DNA of 19,272 bases from Planococcaceae bacterium UBA3370 (GCA_002360295.1 DEQI01000194.1:3155-22426), one strand, 5' to 3'. Positions 8,627-17,321 are shown, counted from the first letter of the stretch. Numbers and translations are program-made. The notes: a model not told the origin generated them from the sequence alone.

Positions 8627-9580
8627 TTATTCAACAAACTTGCCAATGGATTTAAATTTTTCATAACGATCTAGTACAAGTTCCTCTGCAGACATATTAT
8701 TTAATACTGAAAGTGTATTTTCAAGACTTTCTTTCATAATTGCAGCTTGTTTTTCAATATTTCTATGCGCACCACCTGCTATTTCAGAAATGATTTCATC
8801 GATAACACCCATTTCTTTCAAGTCTGGGGCTGTAATTTTCATTGCTTCTGCTGCTTGTTTAGCGAGCGCTGCATCTTTCCATAATATAGATGCCGCTCCC
8901 TCAGGTGAGATAACAGAGTATGTGGAGTTTTCTAGCATTAATATTTTATTGGCAACACCAAGTGCTAGTGCGCCCCCACTGCCACCTTCACCAATCACAA
9001 TACTGATTACAGGTATTTTTAATCCGGCCATTTCAAACAAGTTGCGTGCAATTGCCTCGCTTTGTCCGCGCTCTTCAGCCGCTTTACCTGGATAGGCCCC
9101 TTTCGTATCAATGAAGCAAATAACCGGTCGTCCAAATTTTTCAGCTTGCTTCATTAAACGCAATGCTTTGCGATATCCTTCTGGATGAGGCATACCAAAA
9201 TTACGTCGAATGTTTTCTTTTGTTGTTTTGCCACGTTGATGACCAATAATTGTAATAGGCTGACCGTTTAATGAAGCAATCCCACCTACTATTGCCTCAT
9301 CATCACCGTAAGTACGATCTCCGTGCAACTCAATAAAATCATCGAAAATCAATGCTATATATTCTAATGTAGTGGGACGTTCCGGATGGCGTGCTACTTG
9401 TACACGATCCCAAGGCTCCATATTCGAATAAATAGATTGCTCCAGCTGCTCAAGACGTGCTTCTAATGTCTCAATTTCTCCACTCATATCAACTTCTGCA
9501 TCATGAGCAACATTTTTTAGCTCGTCTATCTTTTCACGTAATTTAATAATTGGTTGTTCGAAAGGCATTGTTTTAGACAT
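8627..9580 (-). CDS. accA: acetyl-CoA carboxylase carboxyltransferase subunit alpha
   Basis: With AccD forms the carboxyltransferase that moves CO2 from biotin on AccB to acetyl-CoA, giving malonyl-CoA for fatty-acid synthesis; cytosolic A2D2 complex. The 317 residues match the family (about 315-325). Seen: charged helical N-terminus (10-55, coiled-coil-like), [31 protein letters not shown] (161-165) and the glycine-rich oxyanion loop GEGGSGGAL (197-205). The ATG at 9580 follows AAAGGGGGAAG; a Met four codons later is possible but has no such site. It overlaps the end of accD by 8 bases, a sign of translational coupling for equal subunit supply. Confidence 0.97.
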   Translation of the reverse strand: MSKTMPFEQPIIKLREKIDELKNVAHDAEVDMSGEIETLEARLEQLEQSIYSNMEPWDRVQVARHPERPTTLEYIALIFDDFIELHGDRTYGDDEAIVGGIASLNGQPITIIGHQRGKTTKENIRRNFGMPHPEGYRKALRLMKQAEKFGRPVICFIDTKGAYPGKAAEERGQSEAIARNLFEMAGLKIPVISIVIGEGGSGGALALGVANKILMLENSTYSVISPEGAASILWKDAALAKQAAEAMKITAPDLKEMGVIDEIISEIAGGAHRNIEKQAAIMKESLENTLSVLNNMSAEELVLDRYEKFKSIGKFVE

Positions 9581-10445
9581 GAGTTACTTCCCCCTTTTGG
9601 TGTAACTTTACAATAGTTGCGAGTTTATCACGCATTTCATGTCGATGGAAAATAGCATCTAATTGACCATGTGCAAGTAAAAATTCAGCCGTTTGGAAAT
9701 CCTCCGGCAATTTTTCACGTACTGTTTGTTCAATAACGCGTCTACCCGCAAAGCCTATGAGCGCCTGTGGTTCTGCAATATTTAAGTCACCTATTGACGC
9801 AAAGCTTGCAGAAACACCACCTGTTGTAGGATGTGTCATTATCGAAATATATAATAAACCAGCCTCACTATGTCTATTTAATGCTACACTTGTTTTGGCC
9901 ATTTGCATGAGGGATAAGACACCTTCCTGCATACGAGCGCCACCACTTGCTGTAAAAATAATAAACGGTACACGTAGTTCCGTTGCTTTTTCAATTGCAC
10001 GTGTAATTTTTTCTCCAACGACAGAGCCCATTGACCCCATACGGAAATGAGAATCCATAACTGCTACAACAACTTTCTCGCCCTTTAACTCTCCAATACC
10101 AGTCAGTACTGCCTCATTTAAGCCTGTTTTCTTTTTATCCACTTCTATCTTTTCAACATAAGAAGGAAAGCCGAGTGGATTCGATGTTTGTAAATGATCG
10201 TCTAGGGATGTAAAACTATCTTTATCTAAGAAAATATGAATACGTTCATGAGCTGTCATTTTAATATGATGGCCACATGTTGGACAAACTTTTAAATTTT
10301 GCTCCACTTCTTTTGTAACATGTATTTTACGGCATTCAGGACATTTCATCATTAACCCTTCAGGAAATTCTTTTTCTATATTCCCTTGATTAATTTCACC
10401 TTTTTGTTTTTTTCTATTCATTGTAAATATATCTCTAATAGCCAT
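9573..10445 (-). CDS. accD: acetyl-CoA carboxylase carboxyltransferase subunit beta
   Basis: Partner of AccA in the carboxyltransferase half-reaction of acetyl-CoA carboxylase. The 290 residues begin with a zinc ribbon of two CxxC pairs (C35, C38, C54, C57) and continue with the crotonase-like carboxyltransferase domain: SGGARMQEG (167-175), [11 protein letters not shown] (206-216) and [11 protein letters not shown] (231-241). The zinc ribbon is known in E. coli to bind nucleic acid. The ATG at 10445 follows AAGGGGGAT. It starts 21 bases after the GntR-type regulator gene and overlaps accA, so the three are one operon. Confidence 0.97.
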   Translation of the reverse strand: MAIRDIFTMNRKKQKGEINQGNIEKEFPEGLMMKCPECRKIHVTKEVEQNLKVCPTCGHHIKMTAHERIHIFLDKDSFTSLDDHLQTSNPLGFPSYVEKIEVDKKKTGLNEAVLTGIGELKGEKVVVAVMDSHFRMGSMGSVVGEKITRAIEKATELRVPFIIFTASGGARMQEGVLSLMQMAKTSVALNRHSEAGLLYISIMTHPTTGGVSASFASIGDLNIAEPQALIGFAGRRVIEQTVREKLPEDFQTAEFLLAHGQLDAIFHRHEMRDKLATIVKLHQKGEVTHV

Positions 10446-10466
10446 AGTAAATCCCCCTTGTGGTTG

Positions 10467-11093
10467 CTAGTAAATGGTATTCATCCATTCTTCGTATGCC
10501 TCAATCGCTTCTTTTATGTATCCCATTTGGATTGATTTAATAAAAATCTGTAAATGGCGCTTTTCATTAGCCGTTACAAATTCTTTAAACGGGGCATGAC
10601 TAAAAGCAATTAATTGAAGCCAAATTTTTAATGCAAGGCGGTTACCTGAAGCAATTATACATTCACGCAAAATATCTTCCCGCATGAGTTCTTGTTCCAG
10701 TTCAATTTTAATGAATATACTATCCCATACAGGTAATTTGCGTAGGAATTCATTTCGGCAAATAATCCGAATCGCTTCACGCTCATGCATTTCGCGCGTA
10801 GCATGCACATCTTCAATAGATTTCGTTTCTTGCAAAATAAAAGAAGATAATATTTCAATTAATTGGTGCTGTTGTACAGATGCTAAAAATGTACCTCCAC
10901 CGTGTCTCGTTTCAATAATGCCGAGTAACTCTAGACTGCGTAATGCTTCACGTATAGTTGAACGTCCAACGCCGAGCTTCTCCGATAACATCCGTTCTGA
11001 TGGTAATTTATCACCTGGTTCAATTTGCTGTTCAAGTATTAACTTACGTAGCTGTTTCACGATTTGAATAAACATTTTTTTATTTTCGTTCAT
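10467..11093 (-). CDS. GntR/FadR-family transcriptional regulator
   Basis: DNA-binding regulator of 208 residues. The N-terminal winged helix-turn-helix (about 8-70) has the GntR signature: EPGDKLPSER, LSEKLGVGRSTIREALRSLE and the wing RHGGGTFL. The C-terminal all-helical part (75-208) looks like an FCD/FadR-C domain but lacks the usual metal-binding histidines: the region before ASGN reads ILRECIIASGN where FCD proteins have a His. It is also short, so the ligand may be an acyl-CoA or another organic acid bound without metal; this is inference. An upstream GTG (11099) lies inside the ribosome binding site GAGGTG, so I use ATG 11093. A perfect palindrome in its promoter suggests autoregulation together with accDA. 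Confidence 0.88.
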   Translation of the reverse strand: MNENKKMFIQIVKQLRKLILEQQIEPGDKLPSERMLSEKLGVGRSTIREALRSLELLGIIETRHGGGTFLASVQQHQLIEILSSFILQETKSIEDVHATREMHEREAIRIICRNEFLRKLPVWDSIFIKIELEQELMREDILRECIIASGNRLALKIWLQLIAFSHAPFKEFVTANEKRHLQIFIKSIQMGYIKEAIEAYEEWMNTIY

Positions 11094-11120
11094 AAGCACC
11101 TCGGTTTAGAGCATACTCCT

Positions 11121-11143
11121 CAAAAGTGGTCTGACCACTTTTG
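11121..11143. promoter_or_regulatory. operator palindrome for the GntR/FadR-type regulator
   Basis: CAAAAGTGGTC-T-GACCACTTTTG is a perfect 11-bp inverted repeat with a single central base. Its core TGGTCTGACCA (11127-11137) fits the TGGT-N3-ACCA operator known for FadR-subfamily regulators such as PdhR and LldR. It lies about 10 bases after the likely -10 box of the regulator gene, covering the early transcribed region, so binding would block transcription. Confidence 0.75.
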
Positions 11144-11152
11144 GCTACGATT

Positions 11153-11181
11153 ACTATACATAAAAATTTTCAAAAAGTAAA
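11153..11181 (-). promoter_or_regulatory. probable promoter of gntR-accD-accA
   Basis: On the minus strand TTTACT (-35, 11176-11181) and TATAGT (-10, 11153-11158) are 17 bases apart, matching the sigma-A consensus at 4 and 5 of 6 positions. The predicted start near 11146 abuts the operator palindrome. Confidence 0.5.
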
Positions 11182-11182
11182 G

Positions 11183-11228
11183 AAAAAACTGTCATTAAAG
11201 CTTATTTTTAAACTTTAATGACAGTTTC
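11183..11228 (-). terminator. Rho-independent terminator of nrnA-dnaE
   Basis: A perfect 13-bp stem (ACTGTCATTAAAG/CTTTAATGACAGT, 11188-11200 and 11213-11225) is followed on the minus strand by TTTTTT. It starts about 17 bases after the dnaE stop codon. The stem is symmetric but only the minus strand has a good T-run. Confidence 0.92.
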
Positions 11229-11244
11229 CTATTTTAGATGGAGT

Positions 11245-14200
11245 TTATTTTTCGACTTTCATTTGTTTTACTTTTATTTGAATTTTACCTAAGCGTGGCT
11301 CTACTATTCCTTCTACATAGGCAAACTGGTCCACGCTCAGTAATTGCGCAACTGTTTCATATTGCTGAGGGAATAACGTGATAGAGATGCTACCATATTC
11401 ATCTTGCAGCTCAATAAATGCCATTTGTTGCCCTTGTTTCGTTCGAATCACACGTATATTTTCTACAACACCTAGTAATTTAACATAACTATTTGCTCTC
11501 ATTTGTTTTATTTGCTGGATCGTGCCACTAGTTTGAACGCTTTTTCTAAGCTTTGTTACCGGATGCTCCGATAAATAAAAACCAAGCACTTCTTTTTCAA
11601 ACTGCAGCTTTATTTTTTCTGGAATTGGTTCCACTTGAACATGTTTTGGCTTGCCAAAAGCAAATACTGTAGTTGAAAATAAATCGTCATTCTCATTTGG
11701 TCTAACAATTTCCGCTTGCTTTATGGCTGCTTCGATGGTTGCTAATAGAACACCTCGGTCTTTCCCCAGCTCATCCAGTGCACCAGCTTTAATTAGAGGC
11801 TCAATTGCTTTCCGATTGAATACAGCAGCACTCAGAGAAATAGCTAAATCAAAAATATCTTCAAACGGTTCCTTCCTCTTATCCCGGACTGCTAGTAGCT
11901 TTTGCAAAAAAGGTTGCGATACATTTTTAATAGCTGATAGACTAAAACGAATTTGTCCATTCTCTACTTTAAAATGACGACTACTTTTATGAATCGATGG
12001 AGGTAAAATGACAATTCCTTTCATTTTCGCTTCCATTAAAATTTGTGCTATTTTGTCTTGATTTCCTGTAGCATTTGTTAATAATGCTGCATAAAAATTG
12101 ACCGGGAAATGTGCTTTCAAATACGCCATTTGATAGGATATGACGCTATAAGCAACCGCATGGCTTTTCGGAAACCCATAATCAGCAAAGCGTACAATTA
12201 ATGCATATACTTCGTCTGCTATTTGCTCAGCATAGCCCTGTTTTTTGGCACCTGCAATAAAATGAGCCCGCTGCTGCTCAAGGATATCTCGCTTTTTCTT
12301 ACTAACAGCACGCCGTAATAAATCGGCTTCCCCTATAGAAAATCCTGCTAGTACGTTAGCAATTCGCATGATTTGCTCCTGATAAACAATGACCCCATAC
12401 GTTTCACGCAAGATAGGTTCTAACGCTGGATGAGGCATTGTCACTGGCTCATGACCATGCTTCCGCCTAGCATATACAGGAATGAAATCCATTGGTCCCG
12501 GACGATAAAGGGCATTAACCGCAACGATATCTAAAAAATGAGTCGGCTTTATTTCTCGTAATGCTTGACGCATCCCGTCTGATTCGAGCTGGAAAATCCC
12601 TGATGTATCGCCCTCTCGTAATAAGGAGAATGTCTTTTCATCGTGCAGTGGTATTTGATTAAAATCAATGTCAATCTGATGAGTATATTGAATAGAGCGA
12701 CGCATTTGTTCTAAAATTGTTAAGTTGCGTAGCCCTAAAAAATCCATTTTTAATAAGCCCGACTGCTCTACCTCTTGCATCGGCCACTGCGTTAAATAAA
12801 TACCATCATGCCCATCCTCTATTGGGACTACTTCAACGAGTGGGATTGGACTTAATACAACACCAGCAGCATGTGTAGAAGCATTTCTTGGCAAGCCTTC
12901 TAGTTTGAGTGCTGTATCAAACCAACGACCACGCACTTCTTCTTCCTTCATCCATACGCGTAATTTTTCAGATTGTGCATAGGCTTCCTGTAATGTAATC
13001 CCTTGCTTGTTCGGAATCATTTTAGAAATAGCATCCAGAGTTTCAGTGTCAAAATTAAACATTCTTGCTACATCTCTCGCAACAGCTTTTGCAGATAGTG
13101 TACCAAATGTAATAATTTGCGCTACATATTGTTTACCGTACTTATTGGCAACATAATTGATTACTTCATTCCTTTTTGTATCAACAAAGTCAATATCTAT
13201 ATCCGGTAATGATATACGCTGTGGATTTAAAAAACGTTCGAATAACAAATCATATTGTAATGGATCCACTTGAGTAATTTGTAATGCGTACGCAACGAGT
13301 GAGCTTGCAGAAGAACCTCGTCCAGGACCAGTTAAAATATTGGACTCTTTGGCAAATCTCATAAAATCCTCTACGATTAAAAAATAATCTGCGTACCCCA
13401 TCGAGCAAATAACATCTAGTTCGTATTGTAAACGTTCCTTGTAGGCTAATGGAATATGTTTCCCTACTCTATTCTGTAAACCATTCATGGCATGTGAACG
13501 TAAAACTTGGTCAGCTGTTTGACCGTCCTCAATTGGATATTTCGGCATATATGTAGCCGCATTGTTTAGCTCAACTCGGCAGCTAAGTAGCACTTGTCGC
13601 GTTAATTGGAGCCATTCTGGATGGTCACTATATTTACCTTGCCATTCACTCTCTGAGAGTACATATTGATGCTGCGTTTTATAGCTTAAACTTTCCCCTA
13701 TTTTCACACCTGTATCAATGGCACGTGCTACCTCATAAGCAAAATGATCTTCTTCACGAAGAAAAGTACTTTCATGCATCGCCAGTATGGAACTATTGAT
13801 TTTTTCACTTAAGACAATAGCTAAATCTTCTTCAGTTGCTACTTTTCTATTTCGAGAAATGCCAGTAAATAATCGGTCACCAAACAGATTTTTTAATTGA
13901 TGAGCGAATGGTTCATTAGCACTTCGCAGCCAAACTTCCTGCTCATCCATTAATGGAAGAACAGCAATACACCCTTTGGCATAGCCAGCTAGCCAACGAT
14001 AAGGTAATGTTTCCTCTTTTCGAATGGAAATACTACTACTTATTTTCAGTAAATGAGCATATCCTTCATTATTTTGAGCGTATAGGATGACTGGTAAATG
14101 CACTTCTTCTGTAAATTGCACACGAACCGCTAATCCAACAACCGGATGTATATTTGCTTGTTTCATGGCATGCCAAAAAGGCAAAAGCCCATACAATTTG

Positions 14201-14319
14201 GAATTGACGATTGCACAAGCTTCTGCCTTTTGCTGTTGTAAAAAAGGGATGAGCGCTTCAATCCGAATAGTACTTTTTAATAAATCGGCACTCGTTCGTA
14301 TTTGTGGATAAACCGACAT
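11245..14319 (-). CDS. dnaE: DNA polymerase III alpha subunit, DnaE type
   Basis: C-family replicative polymerase; in B. subtilis DnaE extends primers on the lagging strand before PolC takes over. The 1024 residues are somewhat shorter than B. subtilis DnaE (about 1115). Order: PHP domain (1-~210), polymerase core with GPGRGSSASSLVAY and catalytic D373/D375 (PDIDIDF) and D526 (LLKMDFLGLR), tandem helix-hairpin-helix region, and a C-terminal OB fold (about 920-1020, VKLLGVVENIRVIRTKQGQ). The PHP metal ligands are lost: the N-terminus reads YPQIRTSADLL where active domains have an HxH motif, and AMHESTF replaces the usual NDxHY. I use ATG 14319, after AAGGAGGGGG, rather than 14337, which overlaps the nrnA stop. 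Follows nrnA by 14 bases. Confidence 0.96.
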   Translation of the reverse strand: MSVYPQIRTSADLLKSTIRIEALIPFLQQQKAEACAIVNSKLYGLLPFWHAMKQANIHPVVGLAVRVQFTEEVHLPVILYAQNNEGYAHLLKISSSISIRKEETLPYRWLAGYAKGCIAVLPLMDEQEVWLRSANEPFAHQLKNLFGDRLFTGISRNRKVATEEDLAIVLSEKINSSILAMHESTFLREEDHFAYEVARAIDTGVKIGESLSYKTQHQYVLSESEWQGKYSDHPEWLQLTRQVLLSCRVELNNAATYMPKYPIEDGQTADQVLRSHAMNGLQNRVGKHIPLAYKERLQYELDVICSMGYADYFLIVEDFMRFAKESNILTGPGRGSSASSLVAYALQITQVDPLQYDLLFERFLNPQRISLPDIDIDFVDTKRNEVINYVANKYGKQYVAQIITFGTLSAKAVARDVARMFNFDTETLDAISKMIPNKQGITLQEAYAQSEKLRVWMKEEEVRGRWFDTALKLEGLPRNASTHAAGVVLSPIPLVEVVPIEDGHDGIYLTQWPMQEVEQSGLLKMDFLGLRNLTILEQMRRSIQYTHQIDIDFNQIPLHDEKTFSLLREGDTSGIFQLESDGMRQALREIKPTHFLDIVAVNALYRPGPMDFIPVYARRKHGHEPVTMPHPALEPILRETYGVIVYQEQIMRIANVLAGFSIGEADLLRRAVSKKKRDILEQQRAHFIAGAKKQGYAEQIADEVYALIVRFADYGFPKSHAVAYSVISYQMAYLKAHFPVNFYAALLTNATGNQDKIAQILMEAKMKGIVILPPSIHKSSRHFKVENGQIRFSLSAIKNVSQPFLQKLLAVRDKRKEPFEDIFDLAISLSAAVFNRKAIEPLIKAGALDELGKDRGVLLATIEAAIKQAEIVRPNENDDLFSTTVFAFGKPKHVQVEPIPEKIKLQFEKEVLGFYLSEHPVTKLRKSVQTSGTIQQIKQMRANSYVKLLGVVENIRVIRTKQGQQMAFIELQDEYGSISITLFPQQYETVAQLLSVDQFAYVEGIVEPRLGKIQIKVKQMKVEK

Positions 14320-14333
14320 CGCGACCCCCTCCT

Positions 14334-15278
14334 TCATTCATATTGACGGCAAATCTCTTTCAATTCAGCCACTACTTGTGCTGCTTCCTCCCAAGTATTT
14401 ACGGATGCTCCTGAAGCAAGTGGATGACCGCCACCATTATATTTTTTTGCTAGCTCGTTTATAATTGGCCCCTTTGAACGAAGTCGAACACGAATTGTAT
14501 CCCCTTCTTCAATGAAAATAACCCATGCACATATCCCTTTTACATTACCTAGTGACCCGACAAGTAAAGATGTTTCAGACGCTGTCACCTGATAGCGGTT
14601 TAGTATTTCATTCGTTATTTTTAACGAAGCAGCGCCGTTTTCATCCATTTCGAAATATTGATAAAAATAACCTTGTAATTGTAATAGTTTGTGGTCCATT
14701 TCATACATACCATCAAAAATTTCATTCCGGTTAAAATTATATTGAATGAGCTGTGCTGCTGTCTCAAACGTTTTAGGGCTGGCACTTGGGAAACGGAAAC
14801 GTCCTGTATCCCCAACAATACCGGCAAAGAGTAAACGAGCAGCCGAAACAGGTAGTGACCAATTTTTATAAACTTGACCTTCTGTATAAAGCTCATAAAT
14901 CATTTCACTTACCGAGCTTGCATCTGTATTCACCCATAATAAATCACCGTAAGCATCATCATTTGGATGGTGGTCTATTTTGATCATTGCCGCTCCCATT
15001 GTATAACGACTATCATCTACCCGCTCTGTATTCGCTGTATCTGTCACAATTACAAGTGCCCCATCATACACATGATCTTCTATTTGATCTGGAAGCGCTA
15101 AAAATGTTAGGGAAGGATCGTGCTCACCAACAGCATACACTTTTTTTTCTGGATAATTGGCAACGATCAATTCTTTTAACCCTATTTGCGATCCGTATGC
15201 ATCTGGATCTGGTCGCACATGGCGGTGAATAATAATCGTATTAAACTGTTCAATTGTGTCGATGATTTGTCGTTTCAT
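14334..15278 (-). CDS. nrnA: bifunctional oligoribonuclease / pAp phosphatase, DHH family
   Basis: Degrades very short RNA oligonucleotides to mononucleotides and removes the 3'-phosphate of pAp, a by-product of sulfate assimilation; uses Mn2+. The 314 residues show the DHH domain: H18 and H20 with D24/D26 (HRHVRPDPDA), D80 (VTDTAN) and the D102-H103-H104 triad, followed by the DHHA1 domain with GGGHPLASGAS near the C-terminus. This is the B. subtilis ytqI/nrnA type. The ATG at 15278 follows AAGGAGG. It is the first gene of nrnA-dnaE and diverges from ytpI. Confidence 0.95.
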   Translation of the reverse strand: MKRQIIDTIEQFNTIIIHRHVRPDPDAYGSQIGLKELIVANYPEKKVYAVGEHDPSLTFLALPDQIEDHVYDGALVIVTDTANTERVDDSRYTMGAAMIKIDHHPNDDAYGDLLWVNTDASSVSEMIYELYTEGQVYKNWSLPVSAARLLFAGIVGDTGRFRFPSASPKTFETAAQLIQYNFNRNEIFDGMYEMDHKLLQLQGYFYQYFEMDENGAASLKITNEILNRYQVTASETSLLVGSLGNVKGICAWVIFIEEGDTIRVRLRSKGPIINELAKKYNGGGHPLASGASVNTWEEAAQVVAELKEICRQYE

Positions 15279-15369
15279 TGGATTTCCTCCTTAACTATAG
15301 TGAATTCCGTTCGCAATTTTCGAAAAATATTTGTACAATTAAAACAGCTTTGCTTTTGGGAGGATCACT

Positions 15370-15675
15370 ATGTTAAATTATATTTTTGTCTTTTTCATTG
15401 TTTTTTCATTCGTATTTTATTTCTATTATAAAACGAAACAATTTCGTTCAACACTACCTATACGTAAAAAATGGTATACGGCAAAAGCTGGCGTTGCACT
15501 TGGCATATTTGTCATCGCCTTTGGTTTAAATGCTACTATCATTTATCCAACAACAATTGGTTACGGCGTGGCAGTTGTATTCGTTCTGTTAGGCGCTAGT
15601 TTGGCATTTACCAATTATAAACGCGCACGTCATGAAGGACAATATGTCCAAGAAGAATATGAGTTAAATAAATAA
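15370..15675 (+). CDS. ytpI: YtpI family small membrane protein
   Basis: A 101-residue protein with three hydrophobic helices (about 1-20, 41-58 and 61-82) joined by short basic segments and a polar, acidic C-terminus ending YELNK. Length and position next to nrnA match B. subtilis YtpI, whose function is not known to me. The ATG at 15370 follows GGGAGGA. Upstream, TTCGCA and TACAAT 18 bases apart are a possible promoter. Transcribed alone, divergent from nrnA. Confidence 0.85.
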   Translation: MLNYIFVFFIVFSFVFYFYYKTKQFRSTLPIRKKWYTAKAGVALGIFVIAFGLNATIIYPTTIGYGVAVVFVLLGASLAFTNYKRARHEGQYVQEEYELNK

Positions 15676-15681
15676 TGGTAC

Positions 15682-15723
15682 GAGGGATGTCTGAAAGTAT
15701 GAAAGATGTCCCTCTTTGATTTT
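15682..15723 (+). terminator. possible terminator of ytpI
   Basis: GAGGGA (15682-15687) pairs with TCCCTC (15709-15714) around a 21-nt loop, followed by TTTGATTTTG. The stem is short and the loop long, so this is only probable. It starts 6 bases after the ytpI stop codon. Confidence 0.5.
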
Positions 15724-15765
15724 GTAGCGTTTGACAAGAACACCTCTTAGGGAATGCCTATTGTT

Positions 15766-15805
15766 AGAAAGAAAGACTGTCCAGAATATGTCTACTTCTG
15801 AACAG
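15766..15805 (-). terminator. probable terminator of ytoI
   Basis: On the minus strand CTGTTCAGAA pairs with TTCTGGACAG (10 pairs, one G-U) around 9 bases, followed by TCTTTCTTTCT. The wobble pair would be A-C on the plus strand, which assigns it to ytoI rather than ytpI. Confidence 0.7.
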
Positions 15806-15823
15806 CCCGCTTTTTATTGATTA

Positions 15824-15890
15824 GCCACAGGACGTGGCGATTTGAACGTGATTGGTTCATCTAACAATCAGTGGAAACGCCCACTGATTG
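15824..15890 (-). ncRNA. two-hairpin structured RNA after ytoI (candidate)
   Basis: On the minus strand, directly after the ytoI stop, a perfect 10-bp hairpin (CAATCAGTGG/CCACTGATTG, loop GCGTTT, 15865-15890) is followed by a 5-bp hairpin GCCAC-GTCCT-GTGGC (15824-15838). The large stem extends past a small internal loop through ATCT/AGAT. The GTCCT loop fits the RUCCU terminal loop I recall for the Bacillaceae-1 RNA motif, but that motif has two such loops and only one is seen here. It lies between the ytoI stop and its terminator. Structure is visible; family and function are uncertain. Confidence 0.4.
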
Positions 15891-15900
15891 AAGATTCACT

Positions 15901-17208
15901 TTATCTCTCTAATAGCTGGAACATCATCATTGCTTTACCGACAAGAATTTGTCCATTAAATACTTCAAAGTCCATTTTCACAAACTTTCGGCTCATGTCT
16001 AAAATACGTGGTACTACCGTTAAAACACTTTCCATTTGTACTGGTTTAATGAAATAAATGGTCATGTTTTCTGCTACGGCATCCCCACGCTTACGACGTT
16101 TTAACGCAAATGATCCTACTTCTGCTAGTAATGTAGTAAAGGCTCCATAGGAAATAGCTCCAAACTGATTCGTCATTTGTGGTGTTACCGTAAATTCTAC
16201 GACGACATCCTCATCACCGAGCACTTTCATTTCATTTTTCACTAAATCATCAATTGTTTCTCCATGCTGAGGCTGACGTTGAGCAAGTTGTAATGCCTTT
16301 AAAACGTCTTGGCGACTAATAACCCCTTGCAAAATATTATCATCATTAACAACCGGCAATAAGTCAATTCCTTCCCAAATCATTCGGTGACCAGCTGATG
16401 CAACACTCGTTTTCATCGATCCAGCAATAGGATTTTTTGTCATCACTTTGTCAATTAGTTCCTCATCATCCTTACCAATGACGTCCTTCATTGTAATCAT
16501 ACCTACAAGTTTATTTTGGTGTGTAACAACTGGGAATGCACCATGTGTTGTTTGCTTATTGAGATTACGGAAATCATCAATCGTTTGATCATTGCGAAGA
16601 ACAGCTGTCGATTCAATTGGTACATAAATATCTTCAATTAATAAAATATCTTTTTTAATCAATTGGTCGTAAATAGCACGGTTAATCATTGTTGCAACCG
16701 TAAACGTATCATAGCTTGTAGAGATAATTGGCAAATCCAAATCGTCCGCAAGCCGTTTATTCGCTTCTGTTGAATCAAAACCGCCCGTAATAAGTACGGC
16801 AGCACCCGTATTAAGAGCATATTCATGAGCTTTTGCACGATTCCCGACGATTAATAAACTGCCCGCATCCGTATAACGCATCATATCTTCTAGCTTCATC
16901 GCACCGATAACGAATTTCGTCAATGTTTTATGTAACCCTGTTTTTCCCCCAAGTACTTGTCCATCTACGATATTAACAATTTCTGCAAAGGTTAGGCGCT
17001 CAATATTTTCCTTCTTTTTCTTTTCAATACGTATTGTACCTACTCGTTCGATTGAGCTGACAAGGCGACGGTTTTCTGCTTCCTTAATGGCGCGATAGGC
17101 CGTTCCTTCACTTACTTGCATTTCCTTAGCAATTTGCCGAACAGAAATTTTATCCCCAACAGGTAATGACTCAATATATTGCAAAATCTTTTCATGTTTT
17201 GTTGACAT
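15901..17208 (-). CDS. ytoI: YtoI-like protein: HTH, DRTGG, CBS pair and hotdog domain
   Basis: A four-part protein of 435 residues, close to B. subtilis YtoI in length and position. Seen: N-terminal winged helix-turn-helix (1-60, VRQIAKEMQVSEGTAYRAIKEA), a DRTGG domain (about 72-185), two CBS motifs (about 195-310, with GAFPVVTHQNKLVGMITMKDV and DLLPVVNDDNILQGVISRQDV), and a C-terminal hotdog fold (about 325-432) like acyl-CoA thioesterases. CBS pairs usually bind adenine nucleotides, so a DNA-binding, nucleotide-sensing and acyl-thioester-binding protein is a fair guess; the real function is unknown. The ATG at 17208 follows AGGTGAT. Single gene. Confidence 0.9.
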   Translation of the reverse strand: MSTKHEKILQYIESLPVGDKISVRQIAKEMQVSEGTAYRAIKEAENRRLVSSIERVGTIRIEKKKKENIERLTFAEIVNIVDGQVLGGKTGLHKTLTKFVIGAMKLEDMMRYTDAGSLLIVGNRAKAHEYALNTGAAVLITGGFDSTEANKRLADDLDLPIISTSYDTFTVATMINRAIYDQLIKKDILLIEDIYVPIESTAVLRNDQTIDDFRNLNKQTTHGAFPVVTHQNKLVGMITMKDVIGKDDEELIDKVMTKNPIAGSMKTSVASAGHRMIWEGIDLLPVVNDDNILQGVISRQDVLKALQLAQRQPQHGETIDDLVKNEMKVLGDEDVVVEFTVTPQMTNQFGAISYGAFTTLLAEVGSFALKRRKRGDAVAENMTIYFIKPVQMESVLTVVPRILDMSRKFVKMDFEVFNGQILVGKAMMMFQLLER

Positions 17209-17244
17209 AATATCACCTATTTCTCATCATTCATTCCTGCCATT

Positions 17245-17253
17245 AGTGTAACA
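17245..17253 (-). promoter_or_regulatory. possible extended -10 promoter of ytoI
   Basis: On the minus strand TGTTACACT has the TG-N-TAnnnT form of an extended -10 box, about 37 bases before the ytoI start. No good -35 is visible. Confidence 0.3.
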
Positions 17254-17321
17254 CATTTCTATCAAATAATTGTAAAAATAATAAGCACGCGACTTCAATT
17301 GCAAAATAATTGAAATATCTC

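Noticed and set aside
11188..11225. 13-bp perfect inverted repeat read as a possible operator
   Set aside because: It is followed by six T on the minus strand right after dnaE, so it is a terminator; the operator is the separate palindrome at 11121-11143.
14987..15431. Plus-strand frames of about 81 codons over nrnA and its upstream region
   Set aside because: They are opposite or out of frame with nrnA and ytpI, and no start signals support them.
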